Source: Schistocerca nitens (Eukaryota > Arthropoda > Insecta > Orthoptera > Acrididae). From it: a stretch of 64,000 nt of DNA. Below the pieces are notes generated by a model that had not been told where the DNA came from, made no database searches, and saw only the letters and a program-made list of their open reading frames with translations. This document shows, piece after piece, positions 33,064 to 44,417 of the stretch. The position numbers were made by a program, and so were the translations under genes. The stretch is taken from NCBI RefSeq assembly GCF_023898315.1, contig NC_064621.1, positions 536,693,383 to 536,757,382 on the forward strand. Direction: 5' to 3'. The stretch's first letter is position 1; each line of letters opens with the position of its first letter.

Positions 33064-34485
33064 CACTCCTGGAAATTGAAATAAGAACACCGTGAATTCA
33101 TTGTCCCAGGAAGGGGAAACTTTATTGACACATTCCTGGGGTCAGATACATCACATGATCACACTGACAGAACCACAGGCACATAGACACAGGCAACAGA
33201 GCATGCACAATGTCGGCACTAGTACAGTGTATATCCACCTTTCGCAGCAATGCAGGCTGCTATTCTCCCATGGAGACGATCGTAGAGATGCTGGATGTAG
33301 TCCTGTGGAACGACTTGCCATGCTATTTCCACCTGGCGCCTCAGTTGGACCAGCGTTCGTGCTGGACGTGCAGACCGCGTGAGACGACGCTTCATCCAGT
33401 CCCAAACATGCTCAATGGGGGACAGATCCGGAGATCTTGCTGGCCAGGGTAGTTGACTTACACCTTCTAGAGCACGTTGGGTGGCACGGGATACATGCGG
33501 ACGTGCATTGTCCTGTTGGAACAGCAAGTTCCCTTGCCGGTCTAGGAATGGTAGAACGATGGGTTCGATGACGGTTTGGATGTACCGTGCACTATTCAGT
33601 GTCCCCTCGACGATCACCAGTGGTGTACGGCCAATGTAGGAGATCGCTCCCCACACCATGATGCCGGGTGTTGGCCCTGTGTGCCTCGGTCGTATGCAGT
33701 CCTGATTGTGGCGCTAACCTGCACGGCGCCAAACACGCATACGACCATCATTGGCACCAAGGCAGAAGCGACTCTCATCGCTGAAGACGACACGTCTCCA
33801 TCCGTCCCTCCATTCACGCCTGTCGCGACACCACTGGAGGCGGGCTGCACGATGTTGGGGCGTGAGCGGAAGACGGCCTAACGGTGTGCGGGACCGTAGC
33901 CCAGCTTCATGGAGACGGTTGCGAATGGTCCTCGCCGATACCCCAGGAGCAACAGTGTCCCTAATTTGCTGGTAAGTGGCGGTGCGGTCGCCTACGGCAC
34001 TGCGTAGGATCCTGCGGTCTTGGCGTGCATCCGTGCGTCGCTGCGGTCCGGTCCCAGGTCGACGGGCACGTGCACCTTCCGCCGACCACTGACGACAACA
34101 TCGATGTACTGTGGAGACCTCACGCCCCACGTGTTGAGCAATTCGGCGGTACGTCCACCCGGCCTCCCGCATGCCCACTATACGCCCTCGCTCAAAGTCC
34201 GTCAACTGCACATACGGTTCACGTCCACGCTGTCGCGGCATGCTACCAGTGTTAAAGACTGCGATGGAGCTCCGTATGCCACGGCAAACTGGCTGACACT
34301 GACGGCGGCGGTGCACAAATGCTGCGCAGCTAGCGCCACCCGACGGCCAACACCGCGGTTCCTGGTGTGTCCGCTGTGCCGTGCGTGTGATCGTTGCTTG
34401 TACAGCCCTCTCGCAGTGTCCGGAGCAAGTATGGTGGGTCTGACACACCGGTGTCAATGTGTTCTTTTTTCCATTTCCAGGAGTG
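33064..34485 (-). mobile_element. Complete Tc1-like transposon, copy D
   Basis: 1422 bp, the same length and family as the element at 4067-5488 but in inverse orientation. The ends are CACTCCTGGAAAT inverted repeats, with TA at 33062-33063 and 34486-34487. The transposase is interrupted by a single nonsense codon at a different site from copy A, so the two copies were inactivated independently. Confidence 0.92.
33219..34241 (-). pseudogene. Tc1-like DDE transposase, one nonsense codon
   Basis: Starts at ATG 34241 (MPRQRGREPYV); 340 codons expected. The HTH is RIVGMREAGWTYRRIAQHVG. The catalytic blocks are VVFSDESRF, FQQDNARPH and SPDLSPIEHVW, with 32 residues between the second D and the E. 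TAG at 33714-33716 replaces a GAG present in copy A (RAG-E-RHNQD). The frame continues without shift to the stop at 33219-33221. Apart from that codon the protein looks complete. Confidence 0.9.
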
Positions 34486-34487
34486 TA

Positions 34488-34742
34488 TTAAGTCGAGAAC
34501 AACTTTATGATGAAATGACAAATCAATGAATATTTTGATGACCTACTGTTTACAAATGCTTAAGCCTATCGTATCACACAACCTATCAACTGCACCATCG
34601 CTTGCCGCTACCGCCATCTACTGCAAAACGACAGAAGCAGTGTTGTACACCTGTACACCTTGTAAATATAACAGCATTCAGTTGAGCAAGGTGCTGAACA
34701 TTTGTCTACATAAAGCTGTATACGGTTGCGGATGACAAATTG
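34488..34742. other. Unassigned sequence
   Basis: Nothing recognised. Confidence 0.3.
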
Positions 34743-34754
34743 TGAAAGAAACCA

Positions 34755-34952
34755 GCCGCGCGAAGTGGCCGCGTGGTTAGAGGCGCCATGTCAGTGATTG
34801 CGAGGTCCCTCTCGCCGGAGGTTCGAGTCCTCCCTCGGGCATGGGTGTGTGTGTTGTTCTTAACGTAAGTTAGTTTAAGTTCATTTAAGTAGTGTGTAAT
34901 TCTAGGGACCGATGGCCTCAGCAGTTTAGTTCCTTAGGAATTCACACACATT
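34755..34952 (+). mobile_element. SINE-B copy
   Basis: GCCGCGCGAAGTGGCCGCG start, B box GGTTCGAGTCCTCC, then GTGTGTGTGTTGTTC. Flanked by the target duplication TGAAAGAAACCA at 34743-34754 and 34953-34964. Confidence 0.92.
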
Positions 34953-35199
34953 TGAAAGAAACCAGGCACTATACCAAAGTAATGCCTCAGGAAAACCACA
35001 CCTTGTCGTAAAAAGGTATGAATACATAACATTATATATTCTTCAAAAATTTGTAACTACTGTTTTAAAAACTAATATTTACGTGTGCAAAAACAGCAAA
35101 GAACAGCCTTTATGTTCAACAGCCACAAATAAAAAGCCCACAGATGATGCTGCAACTGCAGTGAAACATGTTTGGGATATAAAACAAAATTGTGTTTTG

Positions 35200-36190
35200 C
35201 CAAAAACGTATGTAAAGTGTTTGGTGTTTTAAGAAACGCCGTATCGAGGATTTATAATGCGTACAGGAAAGCGGGAAAACACCATCCGCTAACTCACAAC
35301 GTGGACGTAAGTGTGTCTGAATGATCGTGACATACGGTCACTGTAGAAGATTGTGATGAAAAAAGGATGACAGCCGCCAAAGACACTGCAGAACTAAATG
35401 TCGCGCCCGCGGACCCTGTCTGCACCAAAACAACACGAAGGGAGCGCCATAAGCAGGAAATTGAAGGGCGAACTGGGATTACAAAAGCCGGCCGAAGTGG
35501 CCGTGCGGTTAAAGGCGCTGCAGTCTGGAACCGCAAGACCGCTACGGTCGCAGGTTCGAATCCTGCCTCGGGCATGGATGTTTGTGCTGTCCTTAGGTTA
35601 GTTAGGTTTAACTAGTTCTAAGTTCTAGGGGACTGATGACCTCAGCAGTTGAGTCCCATAGTGCTCAGAGCCATTTTTTTTGGGATTACAAAACCACTCA
35701 TCTGTGATGCAAACACTCGTAACAGGAAAACGTGGTTTCGCTGCCATAAAACGTGGACTATGGTGCAATACAAGAAAGTAGTTTGGTCGGACGAGTATTG
35801 TTCCGCACTTTTCCAAGTTCTGGCCGAGTTTACGTCTGGCGTACGCCGTCTCAAGTCAATGACGAAGGCTGCTTGCTGCCAAGAGTGAACCGTAACGGGA
35901 TTTCGGTGATTATTTGGGAGTCTACATTGCAACAGTGAGTCATGGCTGGGGTTCGGTGATGATTTGGGCAGCCATACCGTGGTGTTCCGTGGGCCCCATG
36001 GGTACAACGGAAGGTCGCATTAGTGTCAAGAACTATGTGAGCATTTTGCCTGGTCAGGTCCATCCCACGGTGCAACGTTTGTTCCACAGTGGTTATGTGT
36101 TCTAACAGGAAACGGCTAGTATCTTCCAGGACTAGTTTTGGGAGTATGAGGATGATTTGTCGCATGTCCCCTGGCCACCACAGTTAGCAC
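35200..36190 (+). pseudogene. Tc1-like transposase relic, different lineage
   Basis: Fragments in order: VSRIYNAYRKAGKHHP (HTH end), VVWSDEYCSALF with GRVYVWRTPSQVND in the next frame (first D region), and VMIWAAIPWCSVGPMG. These are followed by ISVKNYVSILPGQVHPTVQR. A decayed FQD...WEYEDDLSHVPWPP block comes last (second D onwards). SINE-A splits it at 35487-35681. Multiple stops and shifts; 3'-truncated before the E. It belongs to a different Tc1 lineage from copies A-F. Confidence 0.7.
35487..35681 (+). mobile_element. SINE-A copy inside a Tc1-like relic
   Basis: GCCGGCCGAAGTGGCCGTG to GAGCCATTTTTTTT. The target duplication GGGATTACAAAA lies at 35475-35486 and 35682-35693. The T-rich 3' tail is visible. 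Confidence 0.95.
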
Positions 36191-36194
36191 ATGT

Positions 36195-37672
36195 CAGTAC
36201 ATACATACATTAATACTTGTTCCACAGATCATGAATACGACATTTCATAACGATGTGGAACGTTTGCTTTAGACAAAATAAATAATTAATAACACCTTTT
36301 TTGCAGTTACTACTTCGTATCTAAAAATTCATCTATTGAGTAGAAGGAGTTGTCATTCAGAGATTCTTTTAATTTGCTTTTAAGGGTTGGCTGGCTATCT
36401 GTCAGACTTTTAATGCTATTTGGCAAATGACCAAAGACTTGTGTGGCAGCGTAATCCACACCATTCTGTGCCACAGTGAGATTTAATCCAGAATAGTGAA
36501 TATCATCGTTTCTTCTAGTGTTGTAGCTATGCACGTTGCTGTTACTTCTGAATTGGTATCCGTTATTAATAACAAATTTCATAAGTGAATATATGTATTG
36601 CGAAGGTACTGTGAATATCCCAAGTTCCTTAAATAAATGTCTGCAAGCTGATCTTGGGTAGGCTTCAGCTATTATTCTGCTTACATGCTTTTATGCAATG
36701 AATACTTTCTCTCTTAATGACGAATTACCGGCCGCGGTGGCCGAGCGGTTCTAGGCACTTCAGTCTGGAACCGCGCGACTGCTACGGTCGCAGGTTGGAC
36801 CCTGCCTCGGGCATGGATGTATGTGATGTCCTTAGGTTAGTTAGGTTTAAGCAGTTGTAAGTTCTACGGGACTGATGACCTCAGAAGTGAACTCCCATAG
36901 TTCTCGGAGCCATTTGAATCATGACGAATTGCCCCAAAATATGATGCCATATGAAAGCAAATAATGAAAATAGGCATAGTAGGCTAATTTACAGATATGT
37001 TTGTCACTACGATTCGCAATAACCTTAACAGCATATGTAACGGTACCTAGCCGTTTCCGCGGATTATCAATGTGTTTCTTCCAATTCAACTTCTCATCAA
37101 TGCACACACCCAGAAATTTTGAATACAATGCCTTAGCAACAGACTTCTGTTCATAGTCTATATTTATCAATGGTGTTATGTTATTTACTGTACAGAATTG
37201 TATAAACTGCGTTTTCTCAAAATTTTGTGAGTCCATTTGTAGAGAACCACTTAATAATTTTCTGAAAGACATTATTTACAATTTCCTCAGCTGATTGTTT
37301 TTTATTGGGTGTGATTACTATACTTGTATCATCAGCAGAAAAAACTAGCTTTGCATCTTCATGAATACAGAGTGGCAAGTCAGTAATACATATTAAGAAC
37401 CAACGAGGGACCCAAGACTGAATCCTGTGGGACACAATTCTCGATATCCCCTCAGTTAGAGGACTCTGATTTTTGTAGACTACCTGTACAGTTAATTTCA
37501 ACCTTCTACATTCTTCAAGTTAAATATGCATTAAACCAATCGTGTACTGTCTCAATCATACCACAATACTTAAGCTTATCTAGAATAATTTCATGATTCA
37601 CACTATCAAAAGCCTTTGGAGGTCACAAAATATCCCAATGGGTGATGTTCGGCTATTCAATGCATTTAATAT
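36195..37672 (-). pseudogene. LINE-2 reverse transcriptase remnant
   Basis: Minus-strand blocks in order: DLPLCIHEDAKLVFSADDTS (catalytic box, SADD), SKFLGVCIDEKLNWKKHID, and AYFHYLLSYGIIFWGNSS. After SINE-A come GYQFRSNSNVHSYNTRRND and HLPNSIKSLTDSQPTLKSKL, ending EFLDTK and a stop at 36310. This order is standard for the RT and post-RT region of Jockey/CR1-type LINEs. One frameshift lies near 37220-37270 and one SINE interrupts it. 5'-truncated; a degenerate RTE LINE adjoins it at about 37673. Confidence 0.75.
36728..36920 (+). mobile_element. SINE-A copy inside LINE-2
   Basis: CCGGCCGCGGTGGCCGAGCG to GGAGCCATTTGAATC. The target duplication ATGACGAATT lies at 36717-36726 and 36921-36930. 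Confidence 0.93.
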
Positions 37673-40128
37673 GTTGTTGTTGTGGTCTTCAGTCCTGAGA
37701 CTGGTTTGATGCAGCTCTTCATGCTACTCTATCCTGTGCAAGCTTCTTCATCTCCCAGTAACTACTGCAAACTACATCCTTCTGAATCTGCTTGGTGTAT
37801 TCATCTCTTGGTCCCCCTCTACGATTTTTACCCTCCACGCTGCCCTCCAATACTAAATTGGTGATCCCTTGATGCCTCAGAAGATGTCCTACCAAACGAT
37901 CTTCTAATCAAGTTGTGCCACAAATTTCTCTTCTCCCTAATCCTATTCAATACCTCCTCATTACTTATGGGATCTACGCATCTAATCTTCAGCATTCTTC
38001 TGTAGCACCACATTTCAAAAGCTTCTATTCTCTTCTTGTCCAAACTATTTGTCGTCCATGTTTCACTTCCATACATGGCTACACTCCATACAAATACTTT
38101 TAGAAACGACTTCCTGACACTTAAATCTATACTCGATGTTAACAAATTTCTCTTCTTCAGAAACGCTTTCCTTTCCATTGCCAGTCTACATTTTATATCC
38201 TCTCTACTTCGACCATCATCAGTTATTTTGCTTCCCAAATAGCAAAACTCTTTTACTACTTTAAGTTCCTCATTTCCTAATCTAATTCCCTCAGCATCAT
38301 TCGACTACATTCCATTGTCCTCGTTTTGCTTTTGTTGATGTTCATCTTATATCCTCCTTTCAAGACACTATCCATTCCGTTCAACTGCTCTTCCAAGTCC
38401 TTTGCTGTCTCTGACAGAATTACAATGCCATCGGCAAACCTCAAGGTTTTTATTTCTCCTCCATGGATTTTAATACCTACTCCGAATTTTTCTGTTGTTT
38501 CCTTTACTGCTTGCTCAATATACAGATTGAATAACATCGGGGAGAAGCTACAACCCTGTCTCACTTCCTTCCCAACCACTGCTTCCCTTTCGTGTCTCTC
38601 GACTCTTATAACTGCCATCTGGTTTCTGTACAAATTGTAAATAGTCTTTCGCTCCCTGTATTTTACCCCTGCCACCTTCAGAATTTGAAAGAGAGTATTC
38701 CAGACAACAATGTCAAAAGCTTTCTCTAAGTCTACAAATGCTAGAAACGTAGGTTTGCCTTTCCTTAATCTAGCTTCTAAGATATGTCGTAGGGTCGGTA
38801 TTGCCTCACGTGTTCCAATATTTCTACGGAATCCAAACTGATTCTCCCCGAGGTCGGCTTCTACTAGTTTTTCCATTCGTCTGTAAAGAATTCGCGTTAG
38901 TATTTTGCAGCTGTGACTTTTTAAACTGATACATCGGTAATTTTCACATCTGTCAACACCTGCTTTCTTTGGGATTGGAATTATTATATTCTTCTTGAAG
39001 TCTGAGGGTATTTCGCCTGTCTCATACATCTTGCTCATTAGATGGTAGAGTTTTGTTAGTCCTGGCTCTCCCAAGGCTGTCAGTAGTCCTAATGGAATGT
39101 TGTCTACTCCCGGGGCCTTGTTTCGACTCAGGTCTTTCAGTGCTCTGTCAAACTCTTCACGCAGTGTCATATCTCCCATTCCATCTTCATCTACATCCTC
39201 TTCCATTTACATAATATTGTCCTCAAGTACATCGCCCTTGTATAGACCCTCTATATACTCCTTCCAACTTTCTGCTTTCCCTTCTTTACTTAGAAGTGGG
39301 TTTCCATCTGAGGTCTTGATATTCATACAAGTGGTTCTCTTCTCTCCAAAGGTCTCTTTAATTTTCCTGTAGGCAGTATCTATCTTACCCCTCGCGAGAT
39401 AAGCCTCTACATCCTTACATTTGTCATCTAGCCATCCCTGCTTAGCCATTTTGCACTTCTTCTCGATCTCATTTTTGAGACGTTTGTATTCCCTTTTGCC
39501 TGCTTCATTTACTGCATTTTTATACTGTCTCCTTTCATCAATTAAGTTCAATATTTATTCTGTTACCCAAGGATTTCTAGCAGTCCTCGTCTTTTTACCT
39601 ACTTTATCCTCTGCTGCCTTCACTACTTCATCCCTCAAAGCTACCCATTCTTCTTCTACTGTATTTCTTTCCCCCATTCCTGTCAATTGTTCCCTTATGC
39701 TCTCCTTGAAAGTCTGTACAACATCTGGTTCTTTCAGTTTATCCAGGTCCCATCTCCTTAAATTCCCACCTTTTCGCAGTTTCTTCAGTTTTAATCTACA
39801 GTTCATAACCAATAGATTATGGTCAGAGGCCACATCTGCCCCTGGAAATGTCTTACAATTTAAAACCTGGTTCCTAAATCTCTGTCTTACCATTATATAA
39901 TCTATCTGATATCTTCTAGTATCTCCAGGCTTCTTCCATGTATACAACATTCTTTTATGATTCTTGAACCAAGTGTTAGCTATGATTAAGTTGTGCTCTG
40001 TGCAAAATTCCACCAGGCGGCTTCCTTTTTCATTTCTTAACCCCAATCCATATTCACCTACTACGTTTCCTTCCTCTCCCTTTTCCTACTACCGAATTCC
40101 AGTCACCCATGACTATTAAATTTTCGTC
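37673..40128 (-). pseudogene. RTE-type LINE, 5'-truncated and mutated
   Basis: Minus strand, from 40128 down. It starts with the end of an APE-type endonuclease (IVMGDWNSVVG, YQIDYIMVRQRF, ASDHNLLVM). A linker follows, then the RT: NKAPGVDNIPLGLL, IIIPIPKKAGVDRCENYR, FVDLEKAFDIVVWN and RQGCSFSPMLFNLYIEQ, then RFADGIVILSE. The C-terminus has RMLKIRCVDPISNEEVLNRI. The catalytic FADD is FADG, and stops separate four frames (about 39555, 39207, 38277, 37828). The 3' end, CTTCAGTCCTGAGACTGG on the plus strand, is a tail I recognise from insect RTE copies. Not functional. Confidence 0.82.
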
Positions 40129-41884
40129 TTTGTGGTCTACTTTGTACAGAAATGTACATGATCGCTATCCACCTGCATCATCGTTACCCAAACTTGCCAC
40201 TTCATTGTAGGAACAGTGGCATAAGAATCCCTTGAAATCGGTTTTTCTATTACAAGACGACTGTAAGCTGCTTTGAATCCTAACCGGTTTCTGACAGTCT
40301 TCGGCTTGGATATGTGTTGTGATTCTTGTGTACCCATATTTTTCTCCGCTCTCAGTAGTTCTACATATTTTCCATGGTATTAAGATCGTGTGATTTAGCA
40401 GCCAAATCTAGATTCGGCAAACCAGCAGCGGTTGACTGCAGTCTTGTGACATGGATGTGGTCTTTCTGGAAGACCCCAGTGCGCACAGCGTACTCATGGT
40501 GAAGCTGTAGAAGACTGACGCTGGGGCACCGAGTGCTGTATCTGCCGTAGCAAAGAGAAAACGCGAACGATATTACTCACGCTGTTTTCATTGGGAAAAA
40601 ACCAGTAAACAAGAAATTGCTGAATTCGGCAAAGCAGTCGAAAGAAAGCAAAATTCAAGCAAGAAACAAAATATGGATCCCACTTCGGATCTTATAACAG
40701 AAGAATAACTAAATAAAATGTTTTCCTCTCAAGTGTATCGCCAGAGGACGTCCACCAAAGGAAAGACAGAAAATTGAGAGCTTTTAAAATTGCAGCTCGT
40801 CAGCAATCGTGAATAATTTAATGATTATAAAGAATCTGCCTAGACTGCAAATAGAAACCGTATGTTGACCTATGTTTCGGAGCGGATAACCACGCCTTCT
40901 TCGGAACACAGTAAAACTACAAACTGCCTGAAGAAGCATGGTCCAACATTAATACTGAACGCCCAAAAGGGCAAAAGACTCGCATAAAATGTAAAATAAA
41001 CGGTACGCGTGTACCATGTCAATAGCTGTACTTAGCTCAAACCTCAAAAGCGTGATTCCTCACCCCAGCCAACTTTCGGTGGGCCGTGGGCTCTCAGGCA
41101 AACTGACAGAAACAAAAATACTACAGTGTGATCGGCACACCATTACCACAAAGCTGTCCAGGGAGGCCAGACCACCGTTACACGACACTCTTGGAGTCAC
41201 TGTCTGAAGCTACCACCCCTAACGATCCAGGACTACCAGCAGAAGAGGCGGCGTGTCGAACTGTCTTCCGGCCAGCGGTGCGCCGTCTTATAAGGCCGGT
41301 TGGCGGATGGATCTTCTGGGACTATTTTCCCAGGAAAATAGTCCGCTTGTTGATCGCTACCACAATCGCAGCTGTCGATCCGCGATGCTCTGGTAGCGGT
41401 CCATGGCGGCCGTGATTTCGTCTCCGGCAGCGGCCTCGGCCGTACTGTAAATATGTGCTTAGGTGTCACTCGCTGTAATGAAGGCATCCCACATTTCTGT
41501 TCCGTCATGCGGGACGCCGAGTCGCAGGCGGACGAAACGGACGCTCCACCGAGAACGTTGAATTATACCTCAGGGTTCATGTTCAAGGTAACCTTAATAA
41601 GTGAGCCCAAGTCATGGTACGAAAACCTGTCCCAGAAGAATCACAGAACCAGCTCCGGCCTCCCCGCACACTGCGGAATTAGCGCATCATTGGACAGTTA
41701 GTGCACTCGACGCTTTCTACCTCTGAAGAAAGTCAAAAACGTGAATCGTCGGACCACGCTACATACTTTCAGGTTCCTGTGTTATTTGGGCCAACGAAGA
41801 CGTGTCGCTGTATGTGCCACCACGAAGAATGTCTTTCGCCACGTACCCAACAGCACACGTCACTTGCATTTAGTTTTACGTCAG
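40129..41884. other. Unassigned sequence
   Basis: A GC-richer block at 41200-41560 contains CGTCTTATAAGGCCGG, a TATA-like string, and could be an LTR or promoter. With no paired copy and no coding region I cannot support either. The remainder shows nothing recognisable. Confidence 0.3.
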
Positions 41885-42494
41885 CATCTACTTACATATT
41901 AAGCAAGCCACCGTACGGTGCATGGCGGAGGGTACCACATACCACTACTAGTCATTTCCTTTCCTGTTCCACTCGCAAAGATATCGAGGGAAAAGCAACT
42001 GTATAAATGCCTCCGCGGGAGTTCCAATTTCTCACATTTTATCTTCGCGGGACTTCCGCTAAATGTACGTTGACGACAGGAGAGTCGTTTGGCAGTCAGT
42101 TTCAAACTCCGGTTTTCTAAATTAATGCAATAGTGCCTCGCGAACAGTGATTCCCATTTCAGTTCCCGAAGCATCTACGTTGTACTTACGTGCTCATCGA
42201 ACCTACCCTGAATTCTTGAATTACATTTGTTTTTCTATAATCCGACCTCGTGGAGATCCGAAACACTCGAACAGTACGCAAGAATGGATGGAACTAGTGT
42301 TCTATACGCAGTCTCTCTTCAGAGATGAGCTACACTTTTCCACAATTCTGCCAATAAAACGAAGTCGAACATTCGCCATCCCTACTATCAACCTGGTTTG
42401 CTCGTTCCGTTTAATGTCTGTTTGCTACATTACGCCTAGATATTTAATCGATGTGACTGTTTCAAGAAGCATCCTACCAATGCTGCATCCGAAA

Positions 42495-42845
42495 GCTCAT
42501 ATATAAGCTCATCTATAAAGAAACACGGCGCACAGAACACTAGTACGACCCATTCTTGCGTACTGTTCGAGTGCTTTGGATCCCAACGAGGTCGGAGTAA
42601 AGAAAGGCATCAAAGTAATTCAAGAATTTAGGATACATTCGATGAGCACGCAAGTGTAACGTAGATGCTTCGGGAACTCAAATGGGAGTAACTGTTCGCG
42701 ATGCACTACTGCAGTTAATTTATAAAACCGGCATTTGAAACTGACTGCCAAACGACTCTCCTGTCGCCAACGTACATTTAGCGTAAGGAGCACGAAGATA
42801 AAATGCGAGAAGTTGGTACTCCTGCGGAGGTATTTATACAGTTGT
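42495..42845 (+). repeat. Inverted LINE segment
   Basis: This plus-strand piece reads TRRTLVRPILAYCSSALDP and later RHLKLTAKRLSCRQRTF. It is the reverse complement of about 41997-42320 with substitutions. It lies between two minus-strand parts of the same LINE, giving a head-to-head inverted duplication. Confidence 0.75.
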
Positions 42846-43330
42846 CTTTCCTGCTCATCCGCATTAACTTGCATTTTTCTACATTTAGAGCACGCTGCCA
42901 TTCCCTGCACCAACTAGAAACTCTGTCTAAGTAATCCTGTATACTCCTACAGTCAGTCAACGACGACACCTTCCTGTATTTCACAGCATCACTAGCACAC
43001 AGCTGCAGACTGCTGCTTACTTTCTCCTTCAGATCACTTACGTATACAGAAAATAAAAGCGGTCTTTTCATACATCCCTGGGCCACACCTGACGACATCC
43101 TTGTCTCTGATTAACAGTCACCGGCGAGGATGAACTACTGGGCTCTTTTACTCAGGAAGACTTCGAGACATATCTGAGAACCTATTCCGTATGCTTTTAC
43201 CTTCGTTAACAGTCAGCGGTGTGGCACCATGTAAATGCAAAATTGTTGAGGCTTTCGTGGCCACTTGTTGACAAACTGCCTATTGGCTTCTGTCTCGGGT
43301 TCTTCGGCCGACGTTCATCTAATGATTTTT

Positions 43331-43370
43331 CTGACGTTTCGCCAGCACGAGTGGCTGGCATTGTCAAAGC
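43331..43370 (-). ncRNA. Hammerhead-like motif, left copy
   Basis: Reverse complement of the motif described at 44176-44216. Same stem and GAAACGTC core, located about 200 bp after the GIY-YIG region of the minus-strand copy. Confidence 0.35.
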
Positions 43371-43725
43371 TTCACCCTCCATTGCCGGTGGTGAACTGGA
43401 GCCGAGCTCGCGGCCGCAGACTATATGTACCTGGCGCGCCAACGTCCGAGGGCTTCTCCGCGGTCATTTCCGGTGCGGTTCTCCTCTTGCTACCTGTGAC
43501 GGTCGTTCGCTACAGTACGGGAAGCCAGGATCCGTTTACCTTAAGGCTTTCCTCTTTCTTGTTGAAACTGTTCGCGTGTTTTTGTATTTCTACAGCTTCT
43601 CTGAACAAGCGCGTGTGATAGTGGTTCTCTACAGCCAGAACTTCCGTGTCGTCGAATTTTATTACGTGGTCGGTCTCATTCAGTGCGTGTTCTGCCACGG
43701 CCGATTTCTCCACCTCCACCTGTCG

Positions 43726-44175
43726 GGAATATACCGCATACCATGCACATGCGGAAAAGTTTATGTCGGAATGACTGGACGATCCATTAACACCAGGATC
43801 AAGGAGCATAAGCTACAATGCAGGTTGGGGCAGGTGGAGAAATCGGCCGTGGCAGAAAACGCACTGAATGAGACCGACCACGTAATAAAATTCGCCGACA
43901 CGGAAGTTCTGGCTGTAGAGAACCACTATCACACGCGCTTGTTCAGAGAAGCTGTAGAAATACAAAAACACGCGAACAGTTTCAACAAGAAAGAGGAAAG
44001 CCTTAAGGTAAACGGATCCTGGATTCCCGTACTGCAGCGAACGACCGTCGCAGCTAGCAAGAGGAGAACCGCACCGGAATTGACCGCGGAGAAGCCCTCG
44101 GACGTTGGCGCGCCAGGTACATATAGTCTGCGGCCGCGAGCTCGGCTCCAGTTCACTACCGGCAATGGAGGGTGA
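43726..44175 (+). pseudogene. Penelope-like GIY-YIG endonuclease C-terminus
   Basis: The frame carries GIYRIPCTCGKVYVGMTGRS, the GIY-YIG core as GIY...YVG with its conserved arginine. RIKEHKLQCRLGQVEKSAVA, DHVIKFADTEVLAVE and REAVEIQKHANSFNKKEESL follow, then NGSWIPVL. This domain is fused to the reverse transcriptase in Penelope-like elements; here the RT part is absent. The open frame extends upstream to 43219 only because it reads through the antisense of the inverted copy. Residues after about 44040 are 3' noncoding sequence. The minus-strand partner encodes the same domain from about 43727 down. Confidence 0.85.
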
Positions 44176-44216
44176 AGCTTTGACAATGCCAGCCACTCGT
44201 GCTGGCGAAACGTCAG
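44176..44216 (+). ncRNA. Hammerhead-like ribozyme relic
   Basis: Reads TTTGACAAT, then the stem GCCAGC-CACTCGT-GCTGGC, then GAAACGTC. In hammerhead numbering GAAACGTC fits G12-A13-A14 with a two-base ACGU helix III and cleavage after GUC, as in dimeric Penelope-type ribozymes. TTGACAA sits where CUGANGA is expected. The C3 and G8 changes are complementary (U-A). A T is left bulged before helix II, and helix I is only about 2 bp. Activity is therefore doubtful. Called by eye from known family structure. Confidence 0.4.
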
Positions 44217-44417
44217 AAAAATCATTAGATGAACGTCGGCCGAAGAACCCGAGACAGAAGCCAATAGGCAGTTTGTCACCATGTAAATGCTTTACGGAAA
44301 TCGAGGAATATGGAATCCACCGGCTGCCCTTCATTCATAGTTCGCAGTATATCATGTGAGAAAAGGCCAATGTAAGTTTCGCACAAGCGATGTTGTTTTC
44401 TCAATCAGTCCTGATTT

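Larger units (their letters stand above)
43239..44276. mobile_element. Penelope-like element, palindromic double copy
   Basis: Two 5'-truncated copies lie head-to-head. The left copy runs minus from about 43727 to 43239 and the right runs plus from about 43828 to 44276. The arms are nearly identical, about 450-490 bp, and share a central spacer of about 100 bp. The whole is flanked by a 14-bp direct repeat, CACCATGTAAATGC, at 43225-43238 and 44277-44290, so it entered as a single insertion into the CR1-like LINE. Each copy encodes the C-terminal GIY-YIG nuclease part and ends in a noncoding stretch with a hammerhead-like motif. Palindromic, end-duplicated structures are known for Penelope-like retroelements. 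Confidence 0.85.

Noticed and set aside
37682-39900. Plus-strand frames across the RTE copy
   Set aside because: The coding sense is minus; these are complements of a decayed RT.
41273-41330. Promoter around CTTATAAGG
   Set aside because: TATA-like string in a GC-rich block, but no transcript start evidence, downstream gene or paired LTR.
43219-44175. 318-codon plus-strand frame as one protein
   Set aside because: The first 169 codons are the antisense of the inverted Penelope-like copy. Only the part from about 43726 is the real GIY-YIG coding sense, and the frame begins with GTG.
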